From Haliclona indistincta (taxonomy: Eukaryota; Porifera; Demospongiae; Haplosclerida; Chalinidae), in assembly GCA_964017065.1 (NCBI GenBank), contig OZ024783.1, forward strand, positions 4,657,399 to 4,721,398: a stretch of DNA of 64,000 bases, read 5' to 3'. Under the pieces are notes generated by a model. The model ran no database searches and was not told the origin of the DNA. It saw nothing but the letters and a program-made list of their open reading frames with translations. The position numbers were made by a program, and so were the translations under genes. Position 1 is the first letter of the stretch. Every line of letters starts with the position of its first letter. Below are positions 12,201 through 27,569 of this stretch, in pieces.

Positions 12201-13354
12201 TAACATGGGTCACAGCCTTCCTCTTCGATAAGGTATTGGACAATACTGAGTTCACCATTAACACAAGCTAACAGTAGTGGTATATTGTCATCTTTGTCTT
12301 TACAAGAAGGATCACAGAATGCCCGTTTGATAAGGTACCTGGCAACTTTAAGGTGACCACGGCAACAAGCATCATGAAGTGGTGTATATTGGTTCCTGTT
12401 CTTACTAGATGGGTTACATCCAGTTTTTAAAAGGTATTTGACAATATCTAAATGATCATCGATACAAGCAAAGTGAAGTGGTGTCCAGAGCTCATTGTTC
12501 ACACATGATGGGTTACATTGTTTCTCTTCGATCAGATACTTGACAATGTTGAGGTGACCATTACTGCAAGCAAAATGAAGTGGTGTGTTTCCATGACTAT
12601 TTTTCTCACGCCATGGTTCATGACTATCATTATTCTCTATGAGATACTGGATTACTTCAAGATGACCGTTTTGACTAGCATAGTGAAGCGGCGTCTCCCA
12701 TTTATCGTTCTTACACGATGATTTACAATTTTCTTTACTGATCAGATACTTGACAATTTCGAGGTGACCATTCTGACTAGCATAATGAAGTGGTGTGCTA
12801 CCACGCACGTTCACACATAGTGGGCTACATGATGCACTATCGATGAGGTACTCGGCGATTTTAATATGACCCTTACTGCAAGCAAAGTGAAGCGGTGTCT
12901 CTCCAAAGCTGTTTTTGGCCATAGGAGTACAAAGTTGTTTTTCTACAAAATATTTCACGACATCTATGTGGCCATTACTAGCGGCATAATGCAAAGGAAT
13001 GTGATCCAATTCGTCTTTACTGTTAGCGTCACACTTGTACACAGATACTAGATCTTTTACAATGCTTTTCCAGCCCCAGTACGCTGCTAGATGGAGAAGA
13101 GAGACCAACTCTAGCTCATTCTTAAGCTCATGCTGTGGTTGCCTGATAAACTGAAACGACATGCCATACTTGCAGATTGTCGTTGTGATTGTAGTTGGCT
13201 CTGATAAGAGTGGCAGTAGCTGCTCCACCACGTCTCCGCCCTCAGTTCGAAAAGCGTTCAAACAAGCTTCCTCCACTTGCGAGTGGTCTTGATGCCCATG
13301 GGCCATTGCGCATTTGCTCACAAGTTGTCTGCGCTGCTGCTGCTTTCCTGCCAT
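3275..13354 (-). CDS. Ankyrin-Roc-COR-ZU5-UPA-death domain protein with C-terminal membrane anchor
   Basis: Nine exons read on the minus strand: 13354-10154, 10090-10018, 6034-5762, 5097-4544, 4438-4298, 4222-4054, 3991-3935, 3757-3494, 3414-3275. All junctions have AG/GT ends and every phase matches. The total is 4872 bases, or 1623 residues. Eleven ankyrin repeats (about residues 85-420) are followed by a Roc GTPase with P-loop GDSGAGKTT (about 463), DFAGQQE (about 520) and GSHAD (about 583), then a COR region to about 1060. Next come a Ser/Pro-rich linker (about 1092-1182), ZU5 (about 1195-1330, FYIEVPQGALPPG), a UPA-like Cys-rich region (about 1340-1470) and a death domain (about 1490-1565, LGLQLGLT and MLDSWLKKYPDATW). 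The last 22 residues are hydrophobic and end FLK-stop, which suggests a tail anchor. By family logic it is a GTP-regulated death-fold scaffold. Intron 2 (6035-10017) is full of transposons. The exon 3-4 join rests on phase only. Confidence 0.85.
5434..5600 (-). other. Unexplained open stretch inside intron 3 of the ankyrin-Roc gene
   Basis: An open frame of about 55 residues lies between exons 3 and 4. It has an acceptor-like TAATAG upstream and a hydrophobic stretch (VCMVVIFMSYA). Including it would break the reading frame: after the G left by exon 3 the frame meets a stop. It also has no good donor at its end. It may be an alternative or skipped exon, or chance. Confidence 0.25.
6068..8356. 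mobile_element. Palindromic-tip inverted-repeat element (copy in intron 2)
   Basis: Starts TTAGGGAGGCACGGTA, runs through the element's left body, the central hairpin (about 6470-6845), then the inverted body. The right end runs directly into the tip of the next copy at 8331; the last 70 or so bases of the right arm are missing. A separate 700-base element is inserted at 6952. A GAAA/GAAG repeat lies at 8091-8155. Non-coding. Confidence 0.85.
6951..7660. mobile_element. Nested TIR element with 10-12 base target duplication
   Basis: Interrupts the inverted arm of the palindromic-tip element. Ends are AGGCATGAGC on the left and GCGCATGCCT on the right (imperfect inverted repeat continuing into TTATTAT). 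The flanks TAATAATTTCT are repeated on both sides (6940-6950 and 7660-7670). The same arm in other copies shows this sequence only once. The interior is AT-rich with no gene. The duplication length would suit a Mutator-like element. Confidence 0.7.
8331..9572. mobile_element. Palindromic-tip inverted-repeat element, second tandem copy
   Basis: Left tip TTAGGGAGGCACGGTA at 8331, central hairpin at about 9150-9505, right tip ending GTGCCTCCCTAAT at 9572. Most of the inverted right body is deleted, so the right tip (GTATGCAGCCGCCATC onward) follows almost directly after the hairpin. Lies within intron 2 of the ankyrin-Roc gene. Confidence 0.85.
9573..9935. mobile_element. Internal fragment of the palindromic-tip element
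   Basis: Begins GGCCATTATTGTGATTGC immediately after the previous copy. It continues through the TGACCAAGCA, TAGGCGAGC-like and AACAGGAAAACTAAAC segments found in the left body of complete copies, and stops at the AAGAAAATTA that normally starts the hairpin. Both tips are missing. Confidence 0.7.
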
Positions 13355-13512
13355 ATTTTCTAATACTCAGTAATGTAGTCTACAACTCTACATCGGGAAT
13401 CGTAGTACATTTATAATACTTCTGTAATAATTATTAATTAACTCTCCCACGCTTCGTTCACATAACGTACATGTATTCATATCAGGTACGTACAGTACAT
13501 GAAAAGGGATGG

Positions 13513-14038
13513 GCTTTGTTCACTCAATCCCAGGTCCGGATGTATTACGTCACACTCGTTGCTATGGTATTCACGTGCTAAACAAAACTAAATACTAAAC
13601 CCAAGACCTTAAAAAACTTCGCCTAACTGCGCAAAGTCGGGAGGGTCTTCCTAACTAACTAAGGATCGTCGGGAGGGTCTTCCTAACTAAGGATCGTCGG
13701 GAGTGTCTTCCTAACTAAGGATCGTCGGGAGTGTCTTCCTAACTAAGGATCGTCGGGAGTGTCTTCCTAACTAAGGATCGTCGGGAGACTAACGTCTGAA
13801 TAACAGTTTTTATTAGTGAAAAAAAAAAAAAAAAAAGGAGCACTTGCTGAGGGATTGAACCCAGCACACCACACTGCCATACACACCACCTACCCACTGA
13901 GCCACCGAGACCTGATGCTTGCTTTGCCTTGGAACGAGGCTTTATAGTAATATTCTTTTATAGTACACGTGCGCGTGCATGTCACGTGCTTCCTGCCCGT
14001 GACGTAATACATCCGGACCTGGGATTGAGTGAACAAAG
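13513..14038. mobile_element. Inverted-repeat element containing a SINE and a 28-base tandem repeat
   Basis: Ends are inverted copies of about 40 bases: CTTTGTTCACTCAATCCC on the left, GGGATTGAGTGAACAAAG on the right, continuing through the GTATTACGTCA / TGACGTAATAC pair. Inside lies a direct repeat, about 28 bases per unit and about five units, at 13635-13790 (CTAAGGATCGTCGGGAG core), a run of 18 A, and a tRNA-like head at 13837-13913. Confidence 0.75.
13612..13913 (-). mobile_element. tRNA-derived SINE with expanded body
   Basis: On the minus strand TGGCTCAGTGG (13904-13894) fits a Pol III box A and GGTTCAATCCC (13861-13851) fits box B. A T18 tract at 13836-13819 would terminate Pol III. 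The body then carries the GACGATCCTTAG units and a GACTTTGCGCAGTTAGG end. The same head and body pieces occur at 27339, 29727, 47100 and 58110. The tRNA arms do not fold cleanly, so I do not call it a tRNA gene. Confidence 0.6.
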
Positions 14039-14440
14039 ACAATCCCTACATGAAAACAAGTGTCGCATGATCCTTAAAATTGCAATTCTGACTTAGTATA
14101 CTTGTACATGCGTGTATAAATGCTCAAAAAATTAATTTATAGTGTAAACTGTTAGCATTGGAGCTATAGTACAGACATATGAACAGAGGCTCCAGACCTT
14201 ACAGACAACACATGATCAAACTAGGAGTCAGACTTGATTTTGAGAGGGCTTAATTGTAGCCAGAAATAATAATTATTACTGGCTATTATTACTATTGTTA
14301 TCAGTATCTGCTATTGACAGAATGTGTATATTGTTGCAATCTCTATAATGTTAGACATGAGACTGCCTTAGTGAGTCAATGTTTATAATACAGTATGATA
14401 CCAGTATAGAGTTACACAATAAAAACAAAATGTCATTTTT

Positions 14441-19271
<4,831 letters not shown>

Positions 19272-19357
19272 CTTGGAAGACAGGGAGAGAGGGAGGGAGA
19301 GAGGGAAGGAGAGAGGGAGAGGGAGGGAGGGAGAGAGAGAGAGAGAGAGAGAGAGGG

Positions 19358-19456
19358 AGAAGTATTATTTTCCATGCCCACTTCCTGTTCTTCCTGGTCC
19401 AACTGTATAGTAGTTTTGCTATTAAATGGGAATGATAAACTAGTGTTGTCCTAGGT
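19358..19456 (-). pseudogene. Orphan exon fragment related to exon 5 of the ankyrin-Roc-ZU5 gene
   Basis: The minus strand reads DNTSLSFPFNSK and IQLDQEEQE. This parallels DDTRLSFCFNSN and IQLGQENE in exon 5 (4438-4298) of the intact gene. It begins right after a GGGAGA/GA purine tract (19272-19357) and has no neighbouring ZU5 or death-domain exon in the expected order. It is a stray piece of a paralogue. Confidence 0.75.
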
Positions 19457-20358
19457 GATTTCTATAGTTTTCAAAAAAGTGCTATGTTCACATATTCTTA
19501 TCAAAACAAATTTCGCCCCTTTCTAAATCAAAGCCTCCCACAAGACAATTAATCTCAAATTAGTTTAAGGTGGGCTGTATCACTGCGCTATCCATACAGT
19601 GGGTGTAGACAGAGTCATAAGATTAGAACAATACCCTCTGCAGTGCTCACCATCCAAAAGCCCTTCAGTCAGGGTTGGGGCAATTTATATATTGGCTCCT
19701 TTTGAGAGGAGTTCCTTTTCCTCACTAATGATCACATAGCCTCCAGAAGTTAAGGGTGGATTGCCCTAACATCAGGATTGCAAATATTTTGGTTTCTACT
19801 GATAGTTGAAGGCCTGCTCAGTCACACTGATCACCCAAGAAAGTCGCCATTCGTCTTGTGGGCGTAGCAAGCTCCACCCAATGACGAAAAAGCACGTAGC
19901 ATGCCACACCCACACAAAATGTCAAACATAAACTTTGGTACACAAGCAGAGTACACAAGGAAGAAACGGTACACAAGGAAGAAACGTACGTTTGGGATTT
20001 TGCAAAAAGGTCTCTGTCTGTAAGTTACAGAGGGGCGAATATTTAATGAGAAAACACGATTTCGGCAAAAATCCCCTACCAGCAAGAGCGATGGAAGAAG
20101 ATACATCTCCTTTTGCCACCTGACGCCCTCCAGCCCTCCCCACGACCCACCCACCCCTATGTGGGTCTCTCCTGATTGCCGAGTACGAAATAATTTTGTT
20201 CCAAATACGGCAAGTGTGCTACTGGAGTGTGGGTACACCCATTTTCCTTGTAAAACGGGCAACTGTGTAATAGCCAGGACACTGTAGATTATATTGTGCA
20301 AAGGGCAGCAAGAAAGAATAGTTCGGGTTTTCCTGGCTTAAGCTCTAAATATCTCCTT
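19457..20358. other. Intergenic stretch without a recognised gene
   Basis: Contains a 156-residue open frame on the minus strand (19831-20301) with no recognisable motif, overlapping a short direct repeat (GTACACAAGGAAGAAACG twice). I see no domain, splice structure or transposon ends. Confidence 0.5.
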
Positions 20359-21577
20359 ATTGGGGAGGCACGGTAGTGCCTCCCTATGTAGGGTTGAACG
20401 AGAAAACAAGATGGCGGCTACATACAATGTATTAGCGTTCAAGCGCTGATATTTCGCCTGCTGATGAATTTTATACATCCAAAGACACTTAAATCAGCTA
20501 TCTGGCGTCGCCCCATCTTACAGTAGCAAGGAGATTGCTCGGGATTGTTACTAAAGTGATGAACCTAGAAACGGTGAAAATCGACGGTCGTCATCTTCGT
20601 TTTCTTTCTTTCTTTAATTTCTTCCACTCGCCTAGCACCTTTACGTGAGCAGTGCCGAGACGAAAACGCCCACGAACAGTCGTGAAATTCTTCTGGCATG
20701 TGCCTTTTGAACTTAGTTTTTAGCGAAACGGCGATATAAATTCCACGATTTCTCGATCGTGATCCGTTGTCAGCTAAGTGTTAGACGCCATTATTGTGAT
20801 TGCGCAATACGCACGTGACCAAGCTGTGGTTAACGCACGTGACCAAGCACTAGCTTAAGTATCGCCACGCCGTATAGACCACGGAGAACACATTTGTCTG
20901 GACTCTTTGAACTACGGTAAGCTAGCAAGCGCAGAATCACCATTCTGCGTTGTCAGATAATTATAACCGCCGTAAACAAGCGTGGGCGGGGCTCGCATGC
21001 ACTGTACATGCTGTATTCATGCATGCGTAGGCGAGCTGATATCTACAGCATAAGAAATATTTAGCTACAAGTTTAAAATTGTTGATAATAAAGAAAAGCC
21101 ATCAACAATAGGTAAACCAAACCAATGGTGGAAACAAAGACGGCACAGTAATTGCTTGATATTGAACTGCACTTCACTGAAAAACTGAGAAAAAAGGACT
21201 CAAACAAGAAAATTAAAAAGATTTCTATCGAAATCAAAAGGATGTAGGGTTGTGAAATCTACCACTGGTCAACAATGTAAACTAACAAGGAACAAGCATG
21301 GAATGGTAACATGATTGACTTGCTAACAGACCATAGATCCCTACATCAGTGGCTGTCACAAGCTGAATGCACGTCAGGTGACAGTCAACAGCAACTAGCC
21401 GAACTAGCTATAGCCAACCACAGCGGCCACTGATGTAGGGATCTATGGTCTGTTAGCAAGTCAATCGTGTTACCATTCCATGCTTGTTCCTTGTTAGTTT
21501 ACATTGTTGACCAGTGGTAGATTTCACAACCCTACATCCTTTTGATTTCGATAGAAATCTTTTTAATTTTCTTGTTC
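20359..21577. mobile_element. Palindromic-tip element with terminal hairpin, well preserved copy
   Basis: Left tip is the near-perfect palindrome AGGCAC-GGTA-GTGCCT inside GGGGAGG...CCTCCC. It is followed by GAACGAGAAAACAAGATGG, a body with a TTTCTTTCTTT tract, paired CACGTGACCAAGC segments, and the inner hairpin 21205-21576. The hairpin arms are about 150 bases (ACCATAGATCCCTACATC against GATGTAGGGATCTATGGT) with a loop of about 70. The inverted right body is absent. No coding region. Confidence 0.88.
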
Positions 21578-22100
21578 TATGTGAGAGAACAATACAACGA
21601 GGATCATGAGCCGGGTATGAGACGATGACCAAATGGAAATAACATACATTATAAATTATAATGCTAAAGTTTGACCATGTTTATAACTGGATGAAAGTTT
21701 AGTCGTACAACAAAATCACGTGCATACAGTTACATGAACAGTAGGGAGTCAGGAACAGTCTTTAATTTGCCACAACAATAATAGCTATACAATCATGCTT
21801 TCATCATCTGGTCGCCTCCAGCACAGAACTTACTAATTTTTCCAGGTTCATCTTCTTCACATGAGCGAAAGCACTCAGTGTCTCGGCGCCAGAAAAGTTA
21901 TTAAAACTGGGCGTCAACTTAGCATAACCATTATGCGCTAACCAAAATTTGAACTCCGATAAAAAATAGTCACTACTACAGTCACAACTCTGACCACAAT
22001 CAGGTTATATGTTCAAAAGTTTGGAAATAACCATAAACACAAGTTTTACTATTAAAAAAGAGTAACAGCTGTATAGAAAATTATGTTTGTACTGAGCTCA
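21578..22100. other. Intergenic stretch, nothing recognised
   Basis: AT-rich. No open frame with splice support, no repeat family member and no RNA gene seen. Confidence 0.5.
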
Positions 22101-22880
22101 TGTTAAGTAAAAAACCAATGCACAGACAATAGCAATTAAGGCAATGATAACTGCCATGACAGTTTTCCAACTGAAAGCGAAGCTGGTGAGGGACTGGTAA
22201 CCATCATGTGCCATCTTGACTGCAGGATTGTCCCTGGCCGGATTCAGTTCTGTAGGGTTGAAATTGAGATCATAATATTAATCACTATAATTTATTAACA
22301 TACATGTACATGTACATGTGGTAGAGCCAGTAATTTTCGTGGAGTTTTCATAAAGTTTTGATTTTGATGAAAAGATTATTTAGACTGGTACATAAATAAT
22401 CTTTGACCAAACACAAAATCATACTTATGCGGATTTATTATTTTCGCAAACTCTTCCGAAAATTTTGAACACATACAAAAGAAACAGCTTTATAGTCCAC
22501 AATACGGTACATACTACGATACCATGCACAACAGTATTCCATTACTGACTTGTTTTAGGTGAGTAGACTGCTTCAATATCACTGACAACTTTGTTTCTGC
22601 CCATGCATGGCTTTCAAAGCTGTGATCAGGTCACCCCAAGTTGCATTAGGAGAGTTATCCAGCCAAACATCAAACATCTCAGCCTTAAGTCTGTCACCAC
22701 GATAAGCTATAATCTATTTTACAAAGTTGGGTCATTTTGAGACCCAATTTTAGGCCAAGACCAAGCAACTCCTGGTAGTCGCAGTGCTTGTCTATTATCA
22801 CAACTTGCTGTAGATTGAGGAGATCTTTGTAGAGTAGTGATTGAAGGCGTTGCCAGCATCTTGTCCTCTGTATAAGCATT
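22100..22880 (-). pseudogene. Death-domain and membrane-anchor pseudogene, relative of the ankyrin-Roc gene
   Basis: Two exon remnants are visible. The death-domain exon (about 22830-22560) reads LGLGLKLGLKMTQL, then RGDRLKAEMFDVWLDN and SPNATWGDLITALKAM in another frame, then VVSDIEAVYSPK in a third. At least two single-base frameshifts are needed. The tail exon (about 22252-22103) stays open, reads VKMAHDGYQSL followed by a hydrophobic run (VMAVIIALIAIVCALVFYL) and stops. It matches VKIAHDGYQFL plus the anchor of the intact gene. No ZU5 or GTPase exons lie beside it. Confidence 0.85.
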
Positions 22881-22989
22881 TGAAAAGCAGCAACTTACTA
22901 AGATTGTTAGCTAACAATAATTTTACCATAAGGGGGATAGCGTATATAAAAACTTCTAGGAGAAGAAGAGGCTTTATCAATAAGGTTAA

Positions 22990-24201
22990 CTTTGTGGAAT
23001 AGTCACTGGAAAGTCTTCAAACCACAGCAAGGCTCAAATCGTAACTCAAAGGAACAGTGTGGAATCCTTGTACCTTTCACAAAGCAAGGTGCACTGCTAG
23101 TAAAATGTATAGTACGTATATACATGCCACTGAAAGATATTCTTACTAGCTTAGATACTTCGGCCAGGAGGAGCACACCAAGCTAAGCAGTCCGAAGACG
23201 CTGTTGTGTCCATACTGGGCTATACATTCAAATTGACTTTATTGAAAACATTCGAATTGGCATGATAAAACAATTACCAAGCCGCATAGACTGCTCCAAC
23301 GTATTGTACAGAGATAAATGTTTAATTTTCATGTTACTACTTCATAAGCACAAAATAAAAAATTGAAAAATCAGTTGATAATCATCTTGCATTTGGCTGC
23401 CAAACAAAAAACACAAACAAATATTTCCAATTTTGCATAAATTTTGAAGTTTACAAAGAGGCCGGGTTGTCTGTGGAATGAATATTGGGTGGACAAACAG
23501 TACACAGACCCTAATAGCTGACTACAATCACAGACTATAATTATATCTGACTATTAAACCATAGTATGAATAATTCTCTTTGATGTAACGAGGGTTAATG
23601 AGGGCTATAAATCGTGTACAGCCCGCACGCGTTTCAAGATGGCCGCCGCGTTCGAGAATCGACAAAGAAACGGCGCTTGGGCTGCTCTGCGGTCTTCCTG
23701 CGACGTAAGATAGCCAGCTAGACGTCAGGCAAGCAGCGGACTATGGTTTAAAGTAGTTATATACCGCACAGTCGGTATATAACTACTATATACATAACCG
23801 GGACTAGTCTGTATAGTCTATGATTATAATGAAGGTACGTTGCAACAGTTCTTAGTGCAGACAAGGAGAAGAGCTGGTTGTTGCTGTGCATACAGAGCTG
23901 TTTCTAGACTTGAGATCTAGTAAAGCTAATCCTCTAGTCTTACCAGAAGACACCTTCACTATAATGGATGGTTCCAATGGTGCCCACCATTCCACTATAA
24001 CATACTGTATAGTTAGTGATATCTACAACCTATCATGAACACTAGCCCACACACGTATCACTGAAGTTGATGCATTTTTTGATACAAAAATTGTATTACA
24101 CTAACAGTATAGACAGTTAGTAATGTAGGATTGACCAGTGATTAGTCAGTATAGAGAATGATTAGTGTTGAGTAGAGGATGAAGAGCTGGTGGGCTACAC
24201 A
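22990..24201. other. Intergenic region with short repeats and a hairpin
   Basis: Positions 23080-23150 closely match 62570-62637, where a transposon is inserted. A perfect hairpin lies at 23752-23790 (TAGTTATATACCG / CGGTATATAACTA). A YY1-type AAGATGGCCGCC occurs at 23637-23648. No coding exon recognised. Confidence 0.6.
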
Positions 24202-27138
24202 TCAGTGGTGGTTTGGTATGAGATCATGCTGCGGTGTGAGTAGGGTAGGAGGAGATGAGATCTTCCTAGTATACCCAGGCAGTGGTGTGGATGGAGTCGT
24301 GGCTGTGTTGCACAGAAACAAAACTGAATATGGCACAATACAGTACATGAATACTTAAACAGCATGCTTACAACAATATGCTACTTACTATAATACATGC
24401 ACGATATGAGGGTACGATCATCTAGAAGAGTGGCGAGAATATTCCTGATCCTGATTAAAAGATAGGTGATCGTGATCGTCTGGGGACTGATTCTTGTAGT
24501 TGACTTGAGACTGATTCTCGTCCTAGTGTGGTATCAGTATCAGTGAGGTGTGATAGTCAGTTCATTACCTGATGATTGTGTTGCTGCAATATCACTGGCT
24601 ACACTGTCTTCACCCATGGCCCTCAAAGCTGTCAACAGGTCACTCCAAGATGCACTGGGAGAGCTCTTTAACCACACATTGAACATCTCTGCCTTGAGTC
24701 TGTCAGCTCTGTAGCCATGGTAGGTGATGTGTAGATCATCCAGTTGATCCATAGTGAGATCCAGCTGTAGACCCAGAGTGTGCCAGTCAGTAACTCTCCT
24801 GCATGCTGTGATTAGATGCTTCACTGAGAGAGGAGGAGGACCTGCATTGAGGAGCATACAGTGAAGGGACACTCTCATGTGCTATAACTCACTGAGTGTT
24901 CTAGAGTGGTCACTGGTAGCTGTGGGTAGCTGTGTAGTGGTAGTAGCTGAGGGTAGCTGTATAGTGGTAGTAACTGTGGGTAGCTGTGTAGTGGCAGTAG
25001 CTGTGGGTAGCTTACAGCTCACACTCACCTCCTGTATACATGTACAAACACACAATGGATCAAACTAGCAGTTCTAATAATGCTAAACTTACAGTGAACC
25101 AGCACTTGTGTTTGTTCTCTAAACCAACTGGTCTTCCTCGACAATCTCGTATAGAACAGATCACGTGTTGTGGCTTAACTAGAGAAGAGCAGCATGCAGG
25201 ATGAGGGCGTCTACCTGACTGCAAAGCGTGAGGACAGTAGAACCCAAAGTCCCAGTGCACATCTCGAGTGTGAGGATAGAGTAAACCAACTTGACGGAAC
25301 ATTGACCACAGCTGGCGACGACACTCCAGGATCAAGCGTGGGCTGATGACGGCATCAGTAAGAATACGAACCTCCATGTGACTAACCAGACTACGGATTT
25401 CAACATGAACCAATCCTTCTCCATCGTCGTTAAAGTAAAAGCGAATCCGATTCCTAAATCGATCGAGCACGTCAAGTCTCCAATTCTTATCTTGAGAGAA
25501 TCTGACGACTGAGGCTTGGAACTGGCCAAGAGGGACAAAGCCAGTAGCTGGTATTAGGAGGAGAGGAGAATAGAGAAGAGCAGAGAGGAGCTTGGGGTCG
25601 TTGGACTCTATCATCACATTGTGGTCAGGGTAGAGGAGGCATGGCAGGAAGTACACCTCTTCTTCACTAGCAGATCGAACATTCTTGTAAAGGATATAAC
25701 ACGACTCTAGTAGCTCCACAATCTCATCAGTCGGGATTCCCTCTTCATCAGAAGAGGATTCACTACATGCCCTGTTCATCAGACGATGAGAAACCTCTCC
25801 AGTGAGTCGCATGTGTTTAGCTGTCTCTGGTTCCCCTCTCACTGCTCCAAATGCAGACACAAACAGCTCTGCTGGCGGCTTCATAATCAGGTTAACATTC
25901 ACAATAACACGCTTGCCAAGCTTCTTCAACCGACCATAGTAAAGGATAGTGCCATACTTGTCGTGTAGGTACTGGAGGACACCTTTCACATCTGCTCTGG
26001 ATATGCCACAATGCTCAGCTATTACGACACACTCTTCTAGAGAGCACCATCCTGGAGATGGATCGAATCTCATGCGCAGTATCAGGTGGAGCAATAATGC
26101 ACCTGTTGGAACCTGCTGTGGAGTAAACCGCTCGTGGACTATTCGTGTTATCAGTTCACGAAGACCCTCAATATCGCTGGAGTCTGTACTGACGTTGTTG
26201 AGCGGATGAATGTATCTCTTCTCCTCTCCTGGCTTGTTGACTGAGCACAGAACATCTCTCCTCATGAAATAGTCGTCATGGAAGGATTGCTGAATGGAGT
26301 GGTCAAGAGTGAGAACAGCTGCCTCACTGGTTTGGTCGAGGTGAGTGCCAATGAGAATGGCTACCGGCTTGTGGTCTGGACTAGTCTGGAGTGAGGAGAT
26401 GCTGCACAGAGCACGCTGGATGATCTCTCTGATAGTGTACTCTGACTCATACTGTATTGAACTGGACCCATCAGCTCTGTACACTACTGTGTAGGGGGAG
26501 TCTAGATCGCAAGTGACGTTGAAGAAAATCAGGTTTAGTGCCATGCCGTGCAATAGGAGAGGTAGGATCTCATGAAACTCTGGCTGGCCACCCATATCGA
26601 TAAAGTGAAGAAAAGAGAGGATATCTGTATTCTTGAGGAACTCATGGATGCTCTCCCAGTCCTCATCTTTGACTAATTTAGTGAGTGCAGTGGCCACTAG
26701 CTCATCTCGTGTGCGATCAGTAAGATTGTCCCAATCCTGTACGAGGGTGGCAGGACCAGGTGAGCTGCTGGCAGCAGTGGTAGTGGACCTACTGCTGGAG
26801 GGTGCTGCAGAGGAGTTTAGAATACGGCTGCACAAAGCACGGCACTGTTCCTCCAGTCCCTGGCTCCTCCACCCTCCCTCAGACAAGAGCACTGATGATC
26901 GGCCAATGCCACGATACAACTGGACAGTAATTGGAGCGTCTATACCGGTACTGGGAACAATCTCGTCTGGTGATATGTGAACGATCTCGTGAGTGAGACG
27001 ACGTCGTGCTGTGGTTTTACCAACACGAGATGGTCCGATCATGAAACCCTTGAGTGATCGTACTGGTACACTACCCTGCTGATGAATGTGACGCTGGATA
27101 ATATTAACGGCAACTCCTACAATGATAATGATATTCAT
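24202..27138 (-). CDS. Roc-type GTPase with COR-like region, Thr/Pro linker and death domain
   Basis: Four exons on the minus strand, 27138-25093, 25031-24893, 24823-24569 and 24302-24202. All phases match and the total is 2541 bases, or 846 residues. The first exon carries a short hydrophobic start (MNIIIIVGVAV), P-loop GPSRVGKTT at about residues 35-43, switch motif DMGGQPEFHE, and GTHLDQ in place of NKxD. A winged-helix/COR-like stretch follows (WCSLEECVVIAEHCGISRAD, PPAELFVSAFG). The second exon is a low-complexity linker with four QLPTAT-like units. The third is a death domain (LGLQLDLTMDQLDDL, AEMFNVWLKSSPSASW, LLTALRAMGEDSVASDI). The last adds about 33 Pro/Ser-rich residues with no membrane anchor. 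The death domain is clearly paralogous to the one at 3494-3757. The last exon rests on splice signals and phase only. Confidence 0.82.
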
Positions 27139-27338
27139 AATCGGTGAAAGACAGGAAGGATATATACACTCAGTAACACAACATAACTAGTGTATAGCTA
27201 CTTATCTTGTGACCACACTAGATAGTATCGGTTCACCTACTCCCGTTTCACTTATATATCGTTTTGCCTATTAAGGGCCCAGACGTTCTTTTTTACCTAT
27301 AGTCACATGCGCAAGCCGCCTTCGGCTACTTATAGTGT

Positions 27339-27455
27339 CTACGTGTGCGCGTACAGAATCACTATATAGGCTTTTTTGTAGCACTGACTGAACAGCTGGT
27401 TCCGGTGGCTTAGCAGTTTAGTTCGGTGGTTTTTAACACAGGGTTCGATCATAGA
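27339..27455 (+). mobile_element. SINE copy with tRNA-like head
   Basis: Shares CTACGTGTGCGCGTACAGAA and the following AGGCTTTTTTG segment with 58110. Box A-like TGGCTTAGCAG at 27406-27416 and box B-like GGTTCGATC at 27442-27450. The spacing of the boxes suits a tRNA-derived promoter. The body beyond 27455 is lost. Confidence 0.55.
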
Positions 27456-27569
27456 TAATACAGTACACGGTGGATACGTAACGAGACCGTATACTGCAAC
27501 CGGGGGTGGGACAATCACTGTATCGGGTAACACGTACATTTCCAAACATTTACAAGAAATGAATGGCAG

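Noticed and set aside
13837..13913. Candidate tRNA gene from box A and box B matches
   Set aside because: Acceptor and T arms do not pair properly, and related heads occur with shared non-tRNA bodies. Treated as a SINE.
19831..20301. 156-codon open frame on the minus strand
   Set aside because: No recognised domain, contains a short direct repeat, no splice or start evidence. Not called as a gene.
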